Assembly (NCBI GenBank): GCA_008921705.1
Contig: VFFE01006620.1
Location: 524,987 to 588,986, forward strand
Length of the DNA stretch: 64,000 nt
Source: Burhinus oedicnemus
Taxonomy: Eukaryota; Chordata; Aves; Charadriiformes; Burhinidae
Direction of reading: 5' to 3'
Part shown: positions 13,055-25,963 of the stretch, one piece after another
Layout: each line of letters opens with the position of its first letter
How positions within the stretch are numbered: position 1 is the stretch's first letter
Position numbers and translations under genes: made by a program
The notes under the pieces: model-generated
Databases searched by the model: none
Seen by the model: only the letters and a program-made list of their open reading frames with translations
Told to the model about the DNA's origin: nothing

Positions 13055-13705
13055 AAAAACAAGTGCTGTACCTTGGTAGGAACAGTCAAGGGAACAAATG
13101 CAATGTGTGGAGCAACTGAATAGGCAGCAGATATGTAAAAGGGAATTTGAATGTGAGTCAGCAGATTTATCCTGCTGCAAAAAAGCAATCCTCGTACAGA
13201 CTGTATAAAGTAGGGGAAGGAATACCTATTCACCATATGAATAGAGCCCCGTCTGGGATACTGTGTCCGGCAAAGGGCAGATAACAGTTCGAGAAATGTC
13301 TGTACCAATTGGCAAGAATCCAGAGGTGAACAAGAAGAATTATTAGAGGTCCAGAAAATACAACTTGTGAGAAAAGATCTAAAGCGTTGGGTTTGTTTAG
13401 TCTAGGGAAGAGAAGAATGTGGAGAGACATGATAATAGCCACTATGAACAGGACAAGACATGATGTGTTTGAATTGCCTCAACAGAGTTAGGATGGGCAT
13501 TAGCAAAAAAAGCTTTTTAATGGCAAGATAGTGAAGTGCTGGATTAGCTTGCTTCAGGAAGCTGTGGAGTCTTTCACTGGAGATTTGAAGAGTAATTTAG
13601 AAAAACATTTGCCAGGTGAGTTATGAGACTGAAGTTTGCTTATATGTAACCCTGCTAGGAGAATGCACTGGATGACCTCTTAGCGTACATGGCAGCCTAC
13701 TTTTT
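13055..13705 (+). mobile_element. old, decayed CR1 LINE 3' fragment
   Basis: CR1 is a non-LTR retrotransposon of birds and reptiles, and its copies are usually 5'-truncated. This stretch follows the 3' part of a CR1 consensus in order: AAGTGCTGTACCTTGG near the start, then a block around 13250 resembling the 'exactly/tyrosine-cysteine-valine' region (GGGATACTGTGTCC), GTTTGTTTAGTCTAG...AAGAGAAGAATG, GACATGATAATAG, AGGAAGCTGTGGAGTC, and a terminal GGATGACCTCTTAG. It contains many substitutions and small indels and no long open frame. This marks an insertion much older than the copy at 52861-53621. The subfamily was not determined. Confidence 0.8.
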
Positions 13706-16700
13706 TATCTCAATTACACTAGAGAGTGAGTGATTTTTTACCATTGTTTAAAATCATAATTTTTAATATTTTAAAATATTTTTAAAGTGAATGGGGCCTA
13801 ATCCTCTGTTTCCTCATACACAGTATTCCCACTTACATGCACATAAGTGCAGGCAAACCATCATTATCTTGACTGATTATTATCCTGACCATTCATTATT
13901 CTGAACATTTTATGTCCAGAAACAAGAGACTTTAAAAGTTATATTAGATTTAGAGTTCTCCCTTAATAGTAACTATAAACTGTGTCATATATACTTTTAA
14001 ATATGTGTTCATTAGTATTTTAAAAATCAAACGATTCTATTAATAACTGGCTTAGAAAGCTTTAGTAAGCTTTAAAGTAGCTTTATAACTCTGATACATT
14101 TTTACTTAAGATAGCTGCTTCTGGGATATATTCAGTTATACTTTCTAACATGAAAATAATGTAGTATTTTGTTACTGGTTTTTACTCTTTTTAGCTGTGC
14201 AAAATAGAAACAGATAAAAGGTAGCTGAATTGGACTTTGGCTGAAATATCCCTTCCATTTTATCCACTTTTACTTTTCCTCTGCTCCTGTCAAAACAAAC
14301 AAGACTGCATGGTTTGCATTCCTTATGTCAGTCCTTTCTGGTGCATCTCTTCTCATTCACCTCCCTAAAATCCACAGACCTATTATTTCCAGTCTGTCTT
14401 GCAGATGTCTCTTTGTCTCTGTAAGTGTCAAAATAGCGTGTTCACTGGGTGCCTTTGGAGCAATAGCGTGTCACATGCAGTGAGAGGACGAAACACAGCT
14501 GAGAACAGCATCTTTGGAGCAGCAGCAAGTGGCAGATGGCTTCAATTTGATTTTTTTGGACCATTTTAGTTAGCCAAGTACACAGGAATTATGTAGAAGA
14601 CAGGTTATGTGACATCTTAAATCTGACAGCAACTACTAATAGCGATGGAAAAGCTTTGCAAGACCCTTTCAGGAGGATGATGTAGCAAAATCTGCTTTGA
14701 ATAGTAGATTTCACCTTTGTTGCTAATAATCAGAAATCAAAATGAAACTTGAATAAAACTTAATGGTAAGAATGTTGTAGCTAATACTCTGAGGAGAAAC
14801 AGAAGCAAGTGCAATAGGGAAATATAGTACCTTCTTAGTCCAGAGAAACAAGCTACTGAAAAAAAAAATCCATACAATTGGGTCTGTCAAAGCATGAGAC
14901 TTAAAGCTAAATATGGGGTTTAAAATGTCTTAAATTATTCCATTTGGACTGACAATTTAGGTAATTGAAATGAAAAAGGGTAGTTAGATTTTTTGGAGGA
15001 GAGGGTTATTTTGCTATGTATGTGACACTGAGATCAGTATGTGGGTGACAAGATTACAATGCGCTATAAAACCAGTATCTGTATCAGGTCAGTGTGTTTT
15101 AGTATCTAATGGAATAACAAATGTCAGTAAAGCCTGTAAAATCATCTCTGTCAGGTCAGAAATAGAACTATTATTTAGTGAAAAATGTTCTGTCAGTAAT
15201 GGATGTTCCTACCCTTTGTCTGTTGTTGAAAAGTTCATCCTGGTGCAAAAGAGTTGTTCATTTTTTTAACTAGCTTTTAGTGCATTGGATAAAGTTTGTC
15301 TTATTTTACCTGCGCAGACATAGTGTTCATGGATTCTGTGGTTCTATTGTGAGCCCCTACTAATTATTGTGGTTAAGGAGGTATTTCAGTAGGTTTGGAA
15401 ATTACCACTTCAACAAAGGCTGTTTATTCTGGTTGGCATTGGTTTTGCTAATATATAAATAATTTAAAGTCTATTAATGAGGACAACAGGCTGATTTTGT
15501 AGCCCAGAGGCCACAACAGTCATCCAGGTGGCCAAAGGAGATAAAGCAGGGGTCTGAATCTTAGTCTTCCTCAACAGCACAGTTGTGCTGTCTGTCCCTC
15601 AATACATATTGCAGAGGTAGGGCTGGTCTTTCTTATTTCTCCTAAGAGGGGAAAACTTTGTTCCAGTGCAATTTTTATTCCAGTGTGCTTTTTCTTCCAA
15701 AAACAGCAGGACAAAACAAATGCTGAAGCCTCTAAGATGTTAATGAAAATGGAAATTCTTGTTTTCCAGGCAGCTCTAGCTGGTGCCTGTTGCCAGTTTT
15801 GGGGAAGATGCTCATACAGCTTCAGGAAATTAATAGCAGGGAATAACCTTACATTAGAAAGATATCCAGCTATATGGCATCTGTGTATGTGTGTATGTAA
15901 TTTGAAGAGTCCTGTGATGTACAGTTCACCAAAAGCCATTTTCCACACTGGAAACAATGAGGACACAAAGTACTGGTTTGTGCTAACTAGTCTTGGTGTT
16001 GTTATATTGTCTTGGGATTTTGGGCAACCTTGAAAAGAAATTTCATTGCGACTGTATGAAAAAAAAAAAAAAGTAAGCTACCATATTGTCAACATTCTCC
16101 AGCTGGCTATCAGTTCCCTACATGGAACTGAAAAGTGACATCTAAGTTGTGATTTATTTTTATAAATTAAGAGCAGGCCCATCATGCCAGGTCTATAAGA
16201 CTCCGGGTGTTTCCAACGGCCAATTACTGTGGAAACTGCTTAAACAAACAAATGTTTGGATAAGGATCTGGAATAAATTCCTCCATTTAAAAAAAAATTT
16301 ATGCAAAATACCATTAGACCAAGACATCCCAACCACGTCATCTGTTTGTTGCTAAATCTATATCTTTCTCTGGAATTCCTCACTGCATATCTACAAAGGA
16401 GTAAATGAAAAACTGTTGTTCTCCCACTTAACCTGTAGCAAGCAGCCTTTAAAAACAACTCTTCTCATCTGTTACGTTCCAGCCATATTTAGGTGTTTTT
16501 ATCAGAGCTGTGTGGCAGGAAATTATCTGTGTGGGTTTTGTAACACTGAAATATGAGGATATGCAAGTGCTGCTTTGAATCCAATATAATCCTGCACATG
16601 AACTTGTCCCACTGAAATCAAATTCATAAAAGCATACCTGTACACACCCTACTTGAATTCAATTTTAAATGCCTCTGTTACTGTAATGCTGCTTGCTGTG

Positions 16701-17769
16701 GCAAATCTTGCTTCTTCAGGGAAAATCATAGCATCACATGAACCCAGTATCTTGCCATTCTGTACTATTCCCTTCAATCTTTCGAAACAGTGTGAATGGA
16801 ATAAATAAGAAAATGCATAGATGGCACATAAATTAAAACAATACATTTTAATACTTTCTAATGAATACAGAGATACACATAGACATAATCTTATACAAAC
16901 TGAAAGGGAGATTTTGAAGTATTAGACTGACTATTTCAGGATTTAAGTTTTAAAAATAACACTTGGTTTATGTGGGTTCAAATAAAGTAAGAGACATGCT
17001 ATTTGGTTTATTATCATGTGGCATTGAAGTCCACGTGCAACGTGTTATCAGACTAAGTTACTAATTCTCTTTTCAGTGTTCAATATTTTTGTTGGATCTA
17101 GCTAGGTTTACTTCAATATTATTACACACACAAACACAATTTTATTTTATCCCATTTACGATTACAACTTCTGTGCTTTTCTTGCCATAATCACAGGCTA
17201 CCCAAGCAATGACGTTCCCAGTAATGTGCTATTTGTCACATTATCTGTGTTCATGTTTCTTATTTCTAGTTGCAAGGAAAAAAGCTTCTTAGTATGGCAA
17301 TATGGGCTCCAGAGCTCCTAACTTCATACATACAGCACAAAATGTTCCAGTCTGTCAAGGAGCCTCTAACTGTTGCTCAAATTCATTCTATTTATAGTGA
17401 GCTTAACACAGTCCACTTTCCCATAGGTTTATATCTTAAGTTTGATCACTGGTGTGGATTTTCTTGTATCTAACAAAGGCTGAACTCATGCTCCATCCTT
17501 CCCCTGAGTGAACAATTAACAAGGTCTCTTTCTGGTGTCCAACAGCTCATTTTCACAAAATGTTTCAGGACTTGGCATTTTTGAGATCTCTGGTGCTCTG
17601 AAAAACATGGTTGAGATTTGAACTTCGGTTTAAAAGATTTGTCTTTGGAGGGGAAGGAGAAAGGGCAGAAAGGAAAAGCAGATGCACAGAGACATAGAGT
17701 CACAGACATGCAGGCCACAGAGGAACAATGATTTGTGGAGAACCTCCAAAACCTGAGCAGAGCCAACAG
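13706..17769. other. non-coding stretch, nothing firmly recognised
   Basis: Overlapping antiparallel frames of 131 codons (15571-15966, minus) and 116 codons (15683-16033, plus) lack recognisable domains. A small direct repeat places ATAGCGTG at 14433 and 14463, and CTTTGGAGCA follows a similar pattern. A/T homopolymers occur near 16060. No gene is supported. Confidence 0.5.
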
Positions 17770-18758
17770 TGTACTCTGACCCAGTTATTCCCAGGGCTGT
17801 TGCAGGACAACAATCAGCCCCATTGTCCAGATGTGAGATCCACCAGATGAGTCCATGGGAGATGTTCTCCCTGGTCACCTTACAGACTGAGGGGATTAGA
17901 AGGGTATGGGACTCATCATGGGATGCCAGGAAGACCATTTTTGGGATGGGGAGAAACCAAGGTCTGGGAAAGGAGGGATCAAGGTCATTTGGGACCTTCG
18001 GTAACTAGTGTGGGAAAACAGATAGAAAAGATTATAAAAGCAGCTGTCACATGTAAACAGGTTGCTGGTCAATACATTTGCCTGGCCATTCTCTGTTCCT
18101 GGTCACCACGCTCCATCCTGTCTTCTTAGTAAAGTCTGTTCCTGACTATTTTCCCAAGTAAGGGGCTCTCTATTCTGTGTGCACATGTATGTATGGAGGC
18201 CTAAGTGCCAGCCACTGGAGAGGACTCCATGAGACACAAGGTCCCATTTGTCTTTGGTGCTCGTAACTGAAGAAAGTGGATAGTGTGCCTGTTGTGTATG
18301 TCAGGCCAAGTACTGGAGTGACCATAAGTCAGGGCAGTATACTGAAGAGACTAGAGGGTCTGAGAGACAGTTCCTAGGAAAGCCAGCCACTAGGTCTGGA
18401 CAAACTAGCAGAGAGACATGCTGCATGCGCATGTGTATGTGTCTGTACATGATGCAGCTGGAAGACAAGGGGATCCAAGAGCCAGCTAATGGACACACAG
18501 ATTGTCTGAGGCCAGTTACTGGAGCGATATGTAGTGTGCCAGGTAGTGTGCCTGTGTGTGTGTGTGAGTACCAACAGCTGGAGTGGGGCTGCAGGTCTTA
18601 GGGTTTTGCTTGCCCAGGTGCTAGTAAGTGGGAAAACCTGAGGATCCGCAGGCTAGCTACAGGATAGACTGGTTGTCTAGGACAAGTTGCCATAGGGATA
18701 CATGTATATATTTTCCACTAATGGACTTTCATTCTGATTAGCCAGAGAGAGGAACACA
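17770..18758 (+). mobile_element. LTR-like element of endogenous-retrovirus type, plus strand
   Basis: The block starts TGTACTC and ends near ...GGAACACA. It has LTR architecture in order: a U3-like part, a TATA-like ATTATAAAAG at 18031, a poly(A)-signal-like AGTAAA at 18128, then a GT-rich 3' part. The general wording matches an avian ERV LTR I have seen before, but I cannot name the family. The 3' (U5-like) part from about 18170 holds degenerate repeats of ACTGGAG with GTGTG-rich linkers, near 18211, 18311, 18382, 18480, 18511 and 18571. No target-site duplication could be shown, and the 3' boundary is blurred by an adjoining CR1 end. No retroviral coding sequence lies beside it, so it is probably a solo LTR. 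Confidence 0.6.
18170..18600 (+). repeat. degenerate tandem-like array inside the LTR 3' region
   Basis: Variants of GCCAG-N-ACTGGAGTG recur about six times at irregular spacing of roughly 30-100 bp. They are separated by GTGTGCCTGTGTGTG-type linkers. This looks like expansion of a short motif within the U5-like part of the LTR rather than an independent satellite. Confidence 0.5.
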
Positions 18759-18759
18759 G

Positions 18760-18924
18760 TCATAGAATCATGGAGTCATTTAGGTTGGAAAAGACCTTTA
18801 AAATCATCAAGTCCAACCATTAACCTAACACTGCCAAGTTCACCACTGAACCTTGTCCCTAATCACCATGTCTACAGGTCTTTTAAATACTTCCTGGGAT
18901 GGTGACTCAACCACTTCCCTAGCT
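18760..18924 (-). mobile_element. CR1 LINE 3' end, minus strand
   Basis: Read on the plus strand this begins TCATAGAATCATGGAGTCAT. It continues with GGTTGGAAAAGACCTTTAAAATCATCAAGTCCAACC, the hallmark inverted 3' end of avian CR1, and then TCCTGGGATGGTGACTCAACC. It is cut off after CACTTCCCTAGCTG, so only about 165 bp of 3' sequence remains. It abuts the 3' edge of the LTR-like element within a couple of bases. The divergence looks moderate. Confidence 0.88.
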
Positions 18925-18965
18925 GTTATGATAGCAAAAGCTCCTTCATCTTGTTAGACTTAGAT

Positions 18966-19699
18966 TGGACAAAACACAAGACAGAACAGAGTCCATGAGA
19001 GAGATCTTATGAAGCACGAAACTAGAAAAGGACAGAAATTAGTGGTGTAGGAGGTTGGCTTTCTCTTTATTTCCCCTCCTGGGGTCTGTATTTTTTATTT
19101 TATTTAAAATTATTGTTTAAAAGAAATGGTTGGAAGTGTGAGATGATAAGTCTGGAGACAGAAATACTGAAACACCTAAAAATGACACTTACAGTCTGGA
19201 AATAAGGAAGGTTAAGGCAAAGGAACTCCTGATACAGTACTTAATCAAAGCGCAGGACTGAGCTCAGACATTGAGGATAGAGGAAGCAAGAAAGAGTGAG
19301 CAGAATATCTTAGAGTAACTGTGATACTGTAAGGAGCTTCGTGCCAGTGGGGCTGCCTTCTCCCTTTCACGCGCAGTAGGAGTGGGGAATCCTCTGATGA
19401 AGAAATCACAGAAGTGGTGCTCATAGTCCAAGGAGCTCTTGCTCCAACATCTAAGGGTAGATGCAGAGTAACTTGCATTAGACAATCCCAGAGTATACCT
19501 TGCAGCTTCACCAAACACAAAAAATTACGATTGAGACAAAGTGGATCCACTCCATCTCCCATTTAGGTACTATGAATAGAAGGAGAGTGTTTATTTATAA
19601 GTCTTTTGGCATCAAGCTATATTATTAAATACACCTCTTCAGCCATTTTAAATTCAGGTGTCTTTAGGCACCACAAGGATATATGCTTTAATCCATGTC
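18966..19699. other. non-coding stretch, nothing recognised
   Basis: No gene or repeat could be supported. Two overlapping minus-strand frames around 19245-19562 (up to 105 codons) show no domain signature. Confidence 0.5.
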
Positions 19700-19765
19700 A
19701 CACAGTAGATAAGCAGTACAATCAGGAACAGACCCCAGACTGGCTGGTAGGACCACACAGAATTA
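19700..19765 (-). mobile_element. MIR-like SINE fragment
   Basis: The sequence CATGTCACACAGTAGATAAG followed by GCAGTACAATCAGGAACAGACCCCAGACTGG matches the inverted core of the ancient amniote SINE MIR (GGTCACACAGCTAGTAAGTGGCAGAGC-type). Divergence is high, as expected for a very old insertion. Boundaries are approximate. Confidence 0.5.
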
Positions 19766-22719
19766 AACCCAGAATGGATGGTTGAAATATCAGGCACTAA
19801 AGAATGAAATAAGAAGATCAAATGTGCTTTTCTGAATGCTTTGGAAAATAATTTATTTTTTTTTTCCAGCCCTCCAATCCCATAAGCACCCTTTTGTTTT
19901 CAGTGCTTGATGATATTTGGTTTCAGTTTGTGGTTTTGCTATTGTTCTTTTAAATGAAGTAAAGAAATGTATACTAAATAAAATGGGGAGTGTACTTGAC
20001 CTCTAACATTTCATGAAAGGGTTTGTTATGTTTACCACATTTAAATGAAAAATGACTTTAACTGGAGCAGCAAAAGAAAAGACTAAAAGAAACAAAACAG
20101 TTGGGTGATAGAAACTTGTCCTAAAGGCAATACCTTTTAAAGGTAGGCTGAGATTATGGGAGCAAACATTTAAGCAGATGTTTGGCAGAGATCTACATTC
20201 ACTGGAAACTGAGTGGTTTACAGTCATGCTATATCTCTTAGGAAAGTGTCCTGGGCTGTTTTTACTTTTCCCTTTCCCTATTTTCTCAAGTACATCTTGA
20301 CTACTATGTCAACCTATCTGCCTATCTACTACCAACCTGCCTATACAGTTAACTATTCCACTTTCAAATACCTAGAGGGAACAGTCCATGATGTTGTGTA
20401 TACCAGCCTTGAAGATACAGGCCAAAGCTAAAAAATAACGGAAGTTGGAAAAAGGCCACACTAGAGTGTGTTGACTTGGGACTTTGCTTACATTTCTAGA
20501 AGAGGAGTCCCAAGGAAAACACTGACCTATGTATAGGTTTTGAATGCCCCAGAGCAAAGTTGTGCTTGGCTTAAAGGCACTGTTTTCCAGTTTCTGCTTG
20601 TAGGGATTCCATCCAGGAATCAGCTTTGCTTGGTGCTTCACTGTTGATTACATAAAACCCAAAAGTCTAAAAAAGAAAAAAATATTTCAAACCACAGTCC
20701 TTCATCTGCCATCACAAACCTTCTAGAGAATGGTCAGTCTCAAGGTAGAACTACAGGCAGCTGTTAATGTTTGTTTGAACCGAGGCCCTGGTTCATTCAA
20801 CACAAAGTATAATGTAATGATATGGCTTAGCTTAAACTGCTTAAGTATCCAGCACAGGAAAGCTCCAAATCAGGTGAATTTTATGATTATTTTATGAGAA
20901 GCATGGAAAAAAATCAAATGGAGCAGCTGTGTAGGCTTGGAACTCCAAACTGGTCCAGTAGCTTGCATGCTGCTAGTTCACTTGATTGATTGGTAGGACT
21001 GAGCATGTATGTGATATCAATGACTTTCATTACTGAGGTTAAAGCTAAGCCAATGACAAGTCCACCCAGTTCGCTGTGGCAAGATTCCAGACAGCAAACA
21101 TAATGGTGAGAAATAATGCTGTGTTTCTATGTGACACTGTTGTGGAATGGCCCTTCGTGTGAGGTGGACTTTCTACTTACTGCTGTCACTGAGACATTGC
21201 AGCACTTGAAACAAAAAGTCTTAGAATTTTAATTCTAATTCAAATCCTCGGACTTACGTAATGTTTTTGATCCCACTGGAAACAAGTGTGCAAATCTTCT
21301 TGTGTTTTTTTTTGTATAAATGTAGCCTTTTTCATATTGTTTTTTATGGTTCTTTTTTTTGCTCATAATTGTTCAATGAACATGTTGAGAATTTTTTTAG
21401 TCACCTACTTACCAGCAAACTCTCTATTTAAAACTGTGTCTAAGTGTTTTGTGTTATCTTTTTTTCTGTTGTGCAAGAGGGCACTTAATTTGCCTGGTTG
21501 GACAATGAAAAAGCAGGAAAAGAGATAAATTTCAAAAGAACAATATAAATATCCACCTGACATATACCTGAACAACTATATGTTTGTTTCTTTCTTTTTC
21601 TCCAAGAACAGACAATTGCTCCTACAATGGTTAATTGATATATAATTTTTAAACTATTGGGCAGTACTTGCTCAGCTGTAGGTACAAACATTAGCCGCAA
21701 TTTATGAGTGACAACTGATAGTCATCTGTCACTGAGTAGCTCTCCTTATTGTTCCTAAAATTAATACCCAGCAATTTGCAGAAATATCATACTCCATAAT
21801 ATTGAAAATGCAGAGTAACATAAGCAGGTAAAATATCATTAAGTACGCTGAAATCCCAAATCTCCTTGCCAGCTCCATTCTTAACAAAAGCTCGCAGTAG
21901 ATTTTTAGCAATCATAAGTGACCAATGACTCTATTACCTCATCAGAGAATATCTGTTGAGATTTCTCAGCCTCACATGTGGAACGGCTCTGAGAAAAAGC
22001 ACTCTTTAAGTCCCTACCATCTCTCCTGGGATCATTTGCTGCTTACCTTGTGACAATCCCTGGGCATGAATCACAAATCTCAACACTCTCTAGAGCTTTG
22101 GTTGTTTTTCTCACTGGAGTGGTGTTTTAGTGGTTAAAATAACTTCATTTTTCTCTTCCATGTGCCCACCATGTCAGTGAACAGACTAGGTGCCACCAGA
22201 GTAAAAAACACTTGATTCCCAACAGACTAAATATTCTCAGTGAGCAGAAGTGCTAGAGCAGACATAACAAAACATTTGTTACTTGAAATGGTCTCTGATT
22301 ATCTAATATTTCTCTATCTCTGTTATGGCTCTTGATCTAATCTAGTCAAAAAAAGTATCTGTTTCATGAAGGCATTTGCAATGATTGTGAAAACTAAGGT
22401 GGCTCCCAATCTGCCTGACATAACTGTAATACGTCCCTGGTTTGCATTTTGGAAACCTTTGAAATGAAACAAAAATTCCTTCAAATGTTTATGTGCAACT
22501 GTATAACTGCATTGTACATGTGCAATTATAATATAGATATGTAATATTTGTGTGACAAACCCTCCTGGACCATGAAGAAAAATGCTGATCAGGCTTAGAT
22601 TGTCCTCATTTAGACTTTCTGCTCTTACATTCTTGTTGCTGCTTCTGTTTCCCACTTGCTGTACCACATCATAGCCTTTGATGCCCAGAGCTGGAAAGGG
22701 TTTAGGCACCACTTACTGA
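19766..22719. other. non-coding stretch, nothing recognised
   Basis: AT-rich DNA with T-runs near 21307-21360. The longest frame is 129 codons on the minus strand (22323-22712) and has no recognised domain. No mobile element was identified. Confidence 0.5.
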
Positions 22720-22734
22720 ATTTCAGATTGACTC

Positions 22735-22790
22735 ACACCAACAGTTTCAGTGGAATTACACTGAGAATGACTTTGACCCATTTGTGTTAA
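22735..22790. repeat. possible ancient amniote dispersed repeat fragment
   Basis: TTCAGTGGAATTACACTG resembles a motif common in old amniote interspersed repeats of the 'CAGTGGAGTTACACTGG' type. The match is short and diverged, and the class is not assigned. Confidence 0.3.
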
Positions 22791-22912
22791 ATAGTGCTTT
22801 TGTAGGAATTGTGCAGCTGGGGGAATACATCTCTGTCCAATTTTGAATTCCACTTGGGTTAGGGAAGATTGTTTTAGATGTTACAGTTACTGTGAATTCA
22901 ATCATTCGTTGA

Positions 22913-22945
22913 GCAGCATGAAACAGGCAGCATGAAACGGGCAGC
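22913..22945. repeat. 14-bp tandem duplication
   Basis: GCAGCATGAAACAG at 22913-22926 is followed directly by GCAGCATGAAACGG at 22927-22940 and a partial third copy, GCAGC. One mismatch separates the two full units. This is a local replication-slippage product. Confidence 0.85.
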
Positions 22946-24084
22946 TATGCTGGTGTGACAGTGGGTAATGCCACTAGTTACGCTCACTGTTGCTGTCCAT
23001 CCTTGCCCACTTACCCACAGAAGGAGCTGGGGAAATCAGACTATTGCATTGTGGGGAGAAAAATGACATTGCAATACGCTTTAAAAATGGCATATGTTCT
23101 TCAGCTACAAGTACTGAACTGTTACCAAATGCTGGAGAGTGAACAGAAAAGGGAACTTTGCCTTTTGTCTTGAAGGTACTGATCAAAATCCACAGGTTGT
23201 TAAGAGTTATAAGCATTATAAAGGAGGGAAGAAATGCTTTTAAAGTTTCCCTTTATCTCCCTACACCCTACTCGTAAGTCTCTTCAGGGATTCTAGGAAT
23301 GGTACAGTATACATGTGTGAAGCTATGTGGGTATGATCCTCTGTTTAAGAAATCCTTATCTTTATTATTTTATCTGGCATGCAATCCTTAAAGAAAGTAA
23401 CTAGAAAAAACCCAAGTCAATTCGCTTGGTTCCCTCCTGTTAGAGGGAATTATCTGAGTAACCAATTCAGCAAGCCCAGGTCAGTGGGTCTTCCTGAAGG
23501 GACGCTAGGGAATAGATGTCCCAAATACAGGAGTCATATCAAAGACAAAAGCTGTATTGGTAGAGTTTCATACAATGGTCATTAGTTAGCTCCAGAGAAC
23601 TTATTAGACCAGCAGCATTCAGGATCCTGTCCAAAAAAGAGTAAGAATGACTGACACTTGGCAAACTTTGCATTTTTCAGATAGATCCTGGAGATCCATT
23701 TTCTGACAAAAAAAAAAGAAACAAATCAACTGGATGGTGGCAGTAACATATTGCAGGGCCACCTCCTTGCTCACAGTGATTTTTCAGCAAACCGTAGTCC
23801 CCACCCAGCACAATTTACTTCACAGTCTCAGAGAATGTATGCTACAGCTTCTACCTAAAGTTTTTGCACCTTTCTGCCAGATCCTTTTTGTCTTCGCATA
23901 CACACTACAGGGAAAGGAAGCTGTGGCAGAATCTTTATCCTATGCATACTTGTCTTCAGATCCTACCTCAGTGTCAGTGGTAGGAGCACCGGTAAAGCTT
24001 GCCAGGTTTCTTTGTGAGTATCTGCCAGATATCAAGTCAAGTGAGATTGCTGATGAGTAACTTGCAAAATCCTCATCTGATCTC
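22946..24084. other. non-coding stretch, nothing recognised
   Basis: A 108-codon plus-strand frame at 23734-24060 has no recognisable domain, signal peptide or splice context. It is most likely a chance frame. No repeat was recognised. Confidence 0.45.
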
Positions 24085-24130
24085 TGACACTAACACCCTG
24101 TGTGGCTTTAGGCAAGTCTCAGCACCTTCC
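24085..24130 (+). mobile_element. possible MIR-like SINE core fragment
   Basis: CTGTGTGGCTTTAGGCAAGT resembles the MIR core CTGTGTGACCTTGGGCAAGT in forward orientation, followed by a CTCAGCACC segment. The fragment is short, so assignment is tentative. Confidence 0.45.
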
Positions 24131-25961
24131 TGCTGCTGCCTTGCCATGGCTAAAGTGTTTATTTGGCTGTTACACCAGGTTTTTAGGGAGAGTTCATTAT
24201 TCAGCACATTCACAGAACATAGTGCTTTCCTTTCTGGTGCAGGGAGTTGGAATAAATCAGGCCACCAGGAGTGAGAGCATTTGAATATAAATTATTTTTT
24301 GTCGCCTTATTGAAAAAACTATTCACTCCATCTTCCTGTGATCCAGTCTTAGCTACTTAAGGTCCTAATCCTCTTGTCTAAATTCATGTTATAATGAATG
24401 GTGGGGTAGTTACCTTTATGGACTAATGAACCATGCTGAATTAATCATTTCTATTGGGATTATCAAATGGAGTTAAACTCCTAATACTGATGAAAATCTC
24501 AGACACCTGCCATCCTTAGGCATTTTTAGAAATCTTGGAAGATGAAGGGATTTTATGTCTAGGATCATTTTAGGTTTTATAACATATCAAACACTACATA
24601 AACAAATCAATGCAATGCAAACGAGAAAAAAAAATCAAGAGAAGCACAATATAAGAAGCTGTTGCTGAGCACAGGTTAATCACTTAAAAGTAATAGCTCC
24701 ACTTGGAAAAAATAAGATAATAATTGGGGATATCATCTGGGGTGTAAAACCTATCTTACAGCTGTCGCAAGTTTTAAGCTTTTAGTTTAGAGGGAATGAA
24801 AGAACATAGCACCCTAAACATCCATCACCAAACGCTACTCATCACATATCGCAGAGCACTGTTACCTTACAACAAGCACAGACCAATCCCCCAAAGTATA
24901 ACTTACCATAGGAAGATCAAATATACCACCAGTTCCTTAATTCCTGCAACAACAGAGAATTTGTGAGATGAAACTGCCCAGGTGTAGCATGAGAATAAGA
25001 TGCATATTTATGCACAAGAAATGTTAAATCATGAAGCCTGTCACTTATAACAGAAAAGTTGGCTGGCCTAGGAAAGAAAGCTCTGCTGGTGGACTACATC
25101 AGGCTTGCGCACCAGAACACACAAGTTTGAAGCACTGGAATTGACGAGGCAACAGCAACAGCAACAGCAAAGAGCAATATGTGAAATTCTGAAACCAGTA
25201 AAAATGACAAAAAAATCAGAAAATCATGATGCAGCAAACAGAAATGTTAAGGGATAAGGGATATTTCATGAATATACAGGCTCATAATTTAGGAATTTAT
25301 ATGGCCAGACACTGAGATCTTTTTGTCTCTATACTGTCATTTCAACTTCAGGAGCAACTGCATAATATGAAGACTGTTCAGAACAAACCTGACACCAGGC
25401 TTGGAGGACCTCTCTAAGGTTAGTAGAGGTTAGTAGAGACTGGAAGATGTGACATTAATGCTGCTTCTCACAAGGAAAGGGAATTACTCCCTGTTTCCAA
25501 AAACAGCCTAGAAACACATTTCTCCTCTAACTAAGAAGGAAAAGGCAAAACTAGGCATTAGTAAAACGGCTATTATAAATGGAGTAAGTGGGTAAAGGAA
25601 TTGATTCCCTTTTGATTCCTTTACTCTGCTGCAATTCAAAACCAGACATATGAAGATATTAGGATGATTAAATGACAAGATATTGAGTAGTCTTGCAGTG
25701 TGGCAGGATTTAGATTGTTTTACTGATGAGAGGTTTGGCTTTTTTTAGGACTACCTCTGACAGCTTTTTCTAGCTGTGATGCCCTAATGTACAGCCCTTC
25801 GGACAGACACGAATCAATTTTATGTCCACATTTCTGTCGGAACAATTAAGCACCTTCACAGCTAACAGATGACAGAAAAGGTCTGTCTACAGTAGAAAAT
25901 GGTTATCCATTTTCTGCAGCTCTTTGCATGTGGTAATTAAATTGTGCAGTATAGAATTAAA
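24131..25961. other. non-coding stretch with two tiny tandem repeats
   Basis: A (CAACAG)n microsatellite at 25150-25170 and a 10-bp tandem duplication (GGTTAGTAGA twice, 25418-25437) are visible. No gene or transposable element could be supported in the rest. Confidence 0.55.
25150..25170. repeat. (CAACAG)n microsatellite
   Basis: Three and a half hexanucleotide units, CAACAG. It is short and probably little polymorphic. Confidence 0.85.
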
Positions 25962-25963
25962 AT

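Noticed and set aside
15571..16033. Overlapping 131- and 116-codon antiparallel frames
   Set aside because: No domain, no splice or promoter context, and open frames on both strands point to chance.
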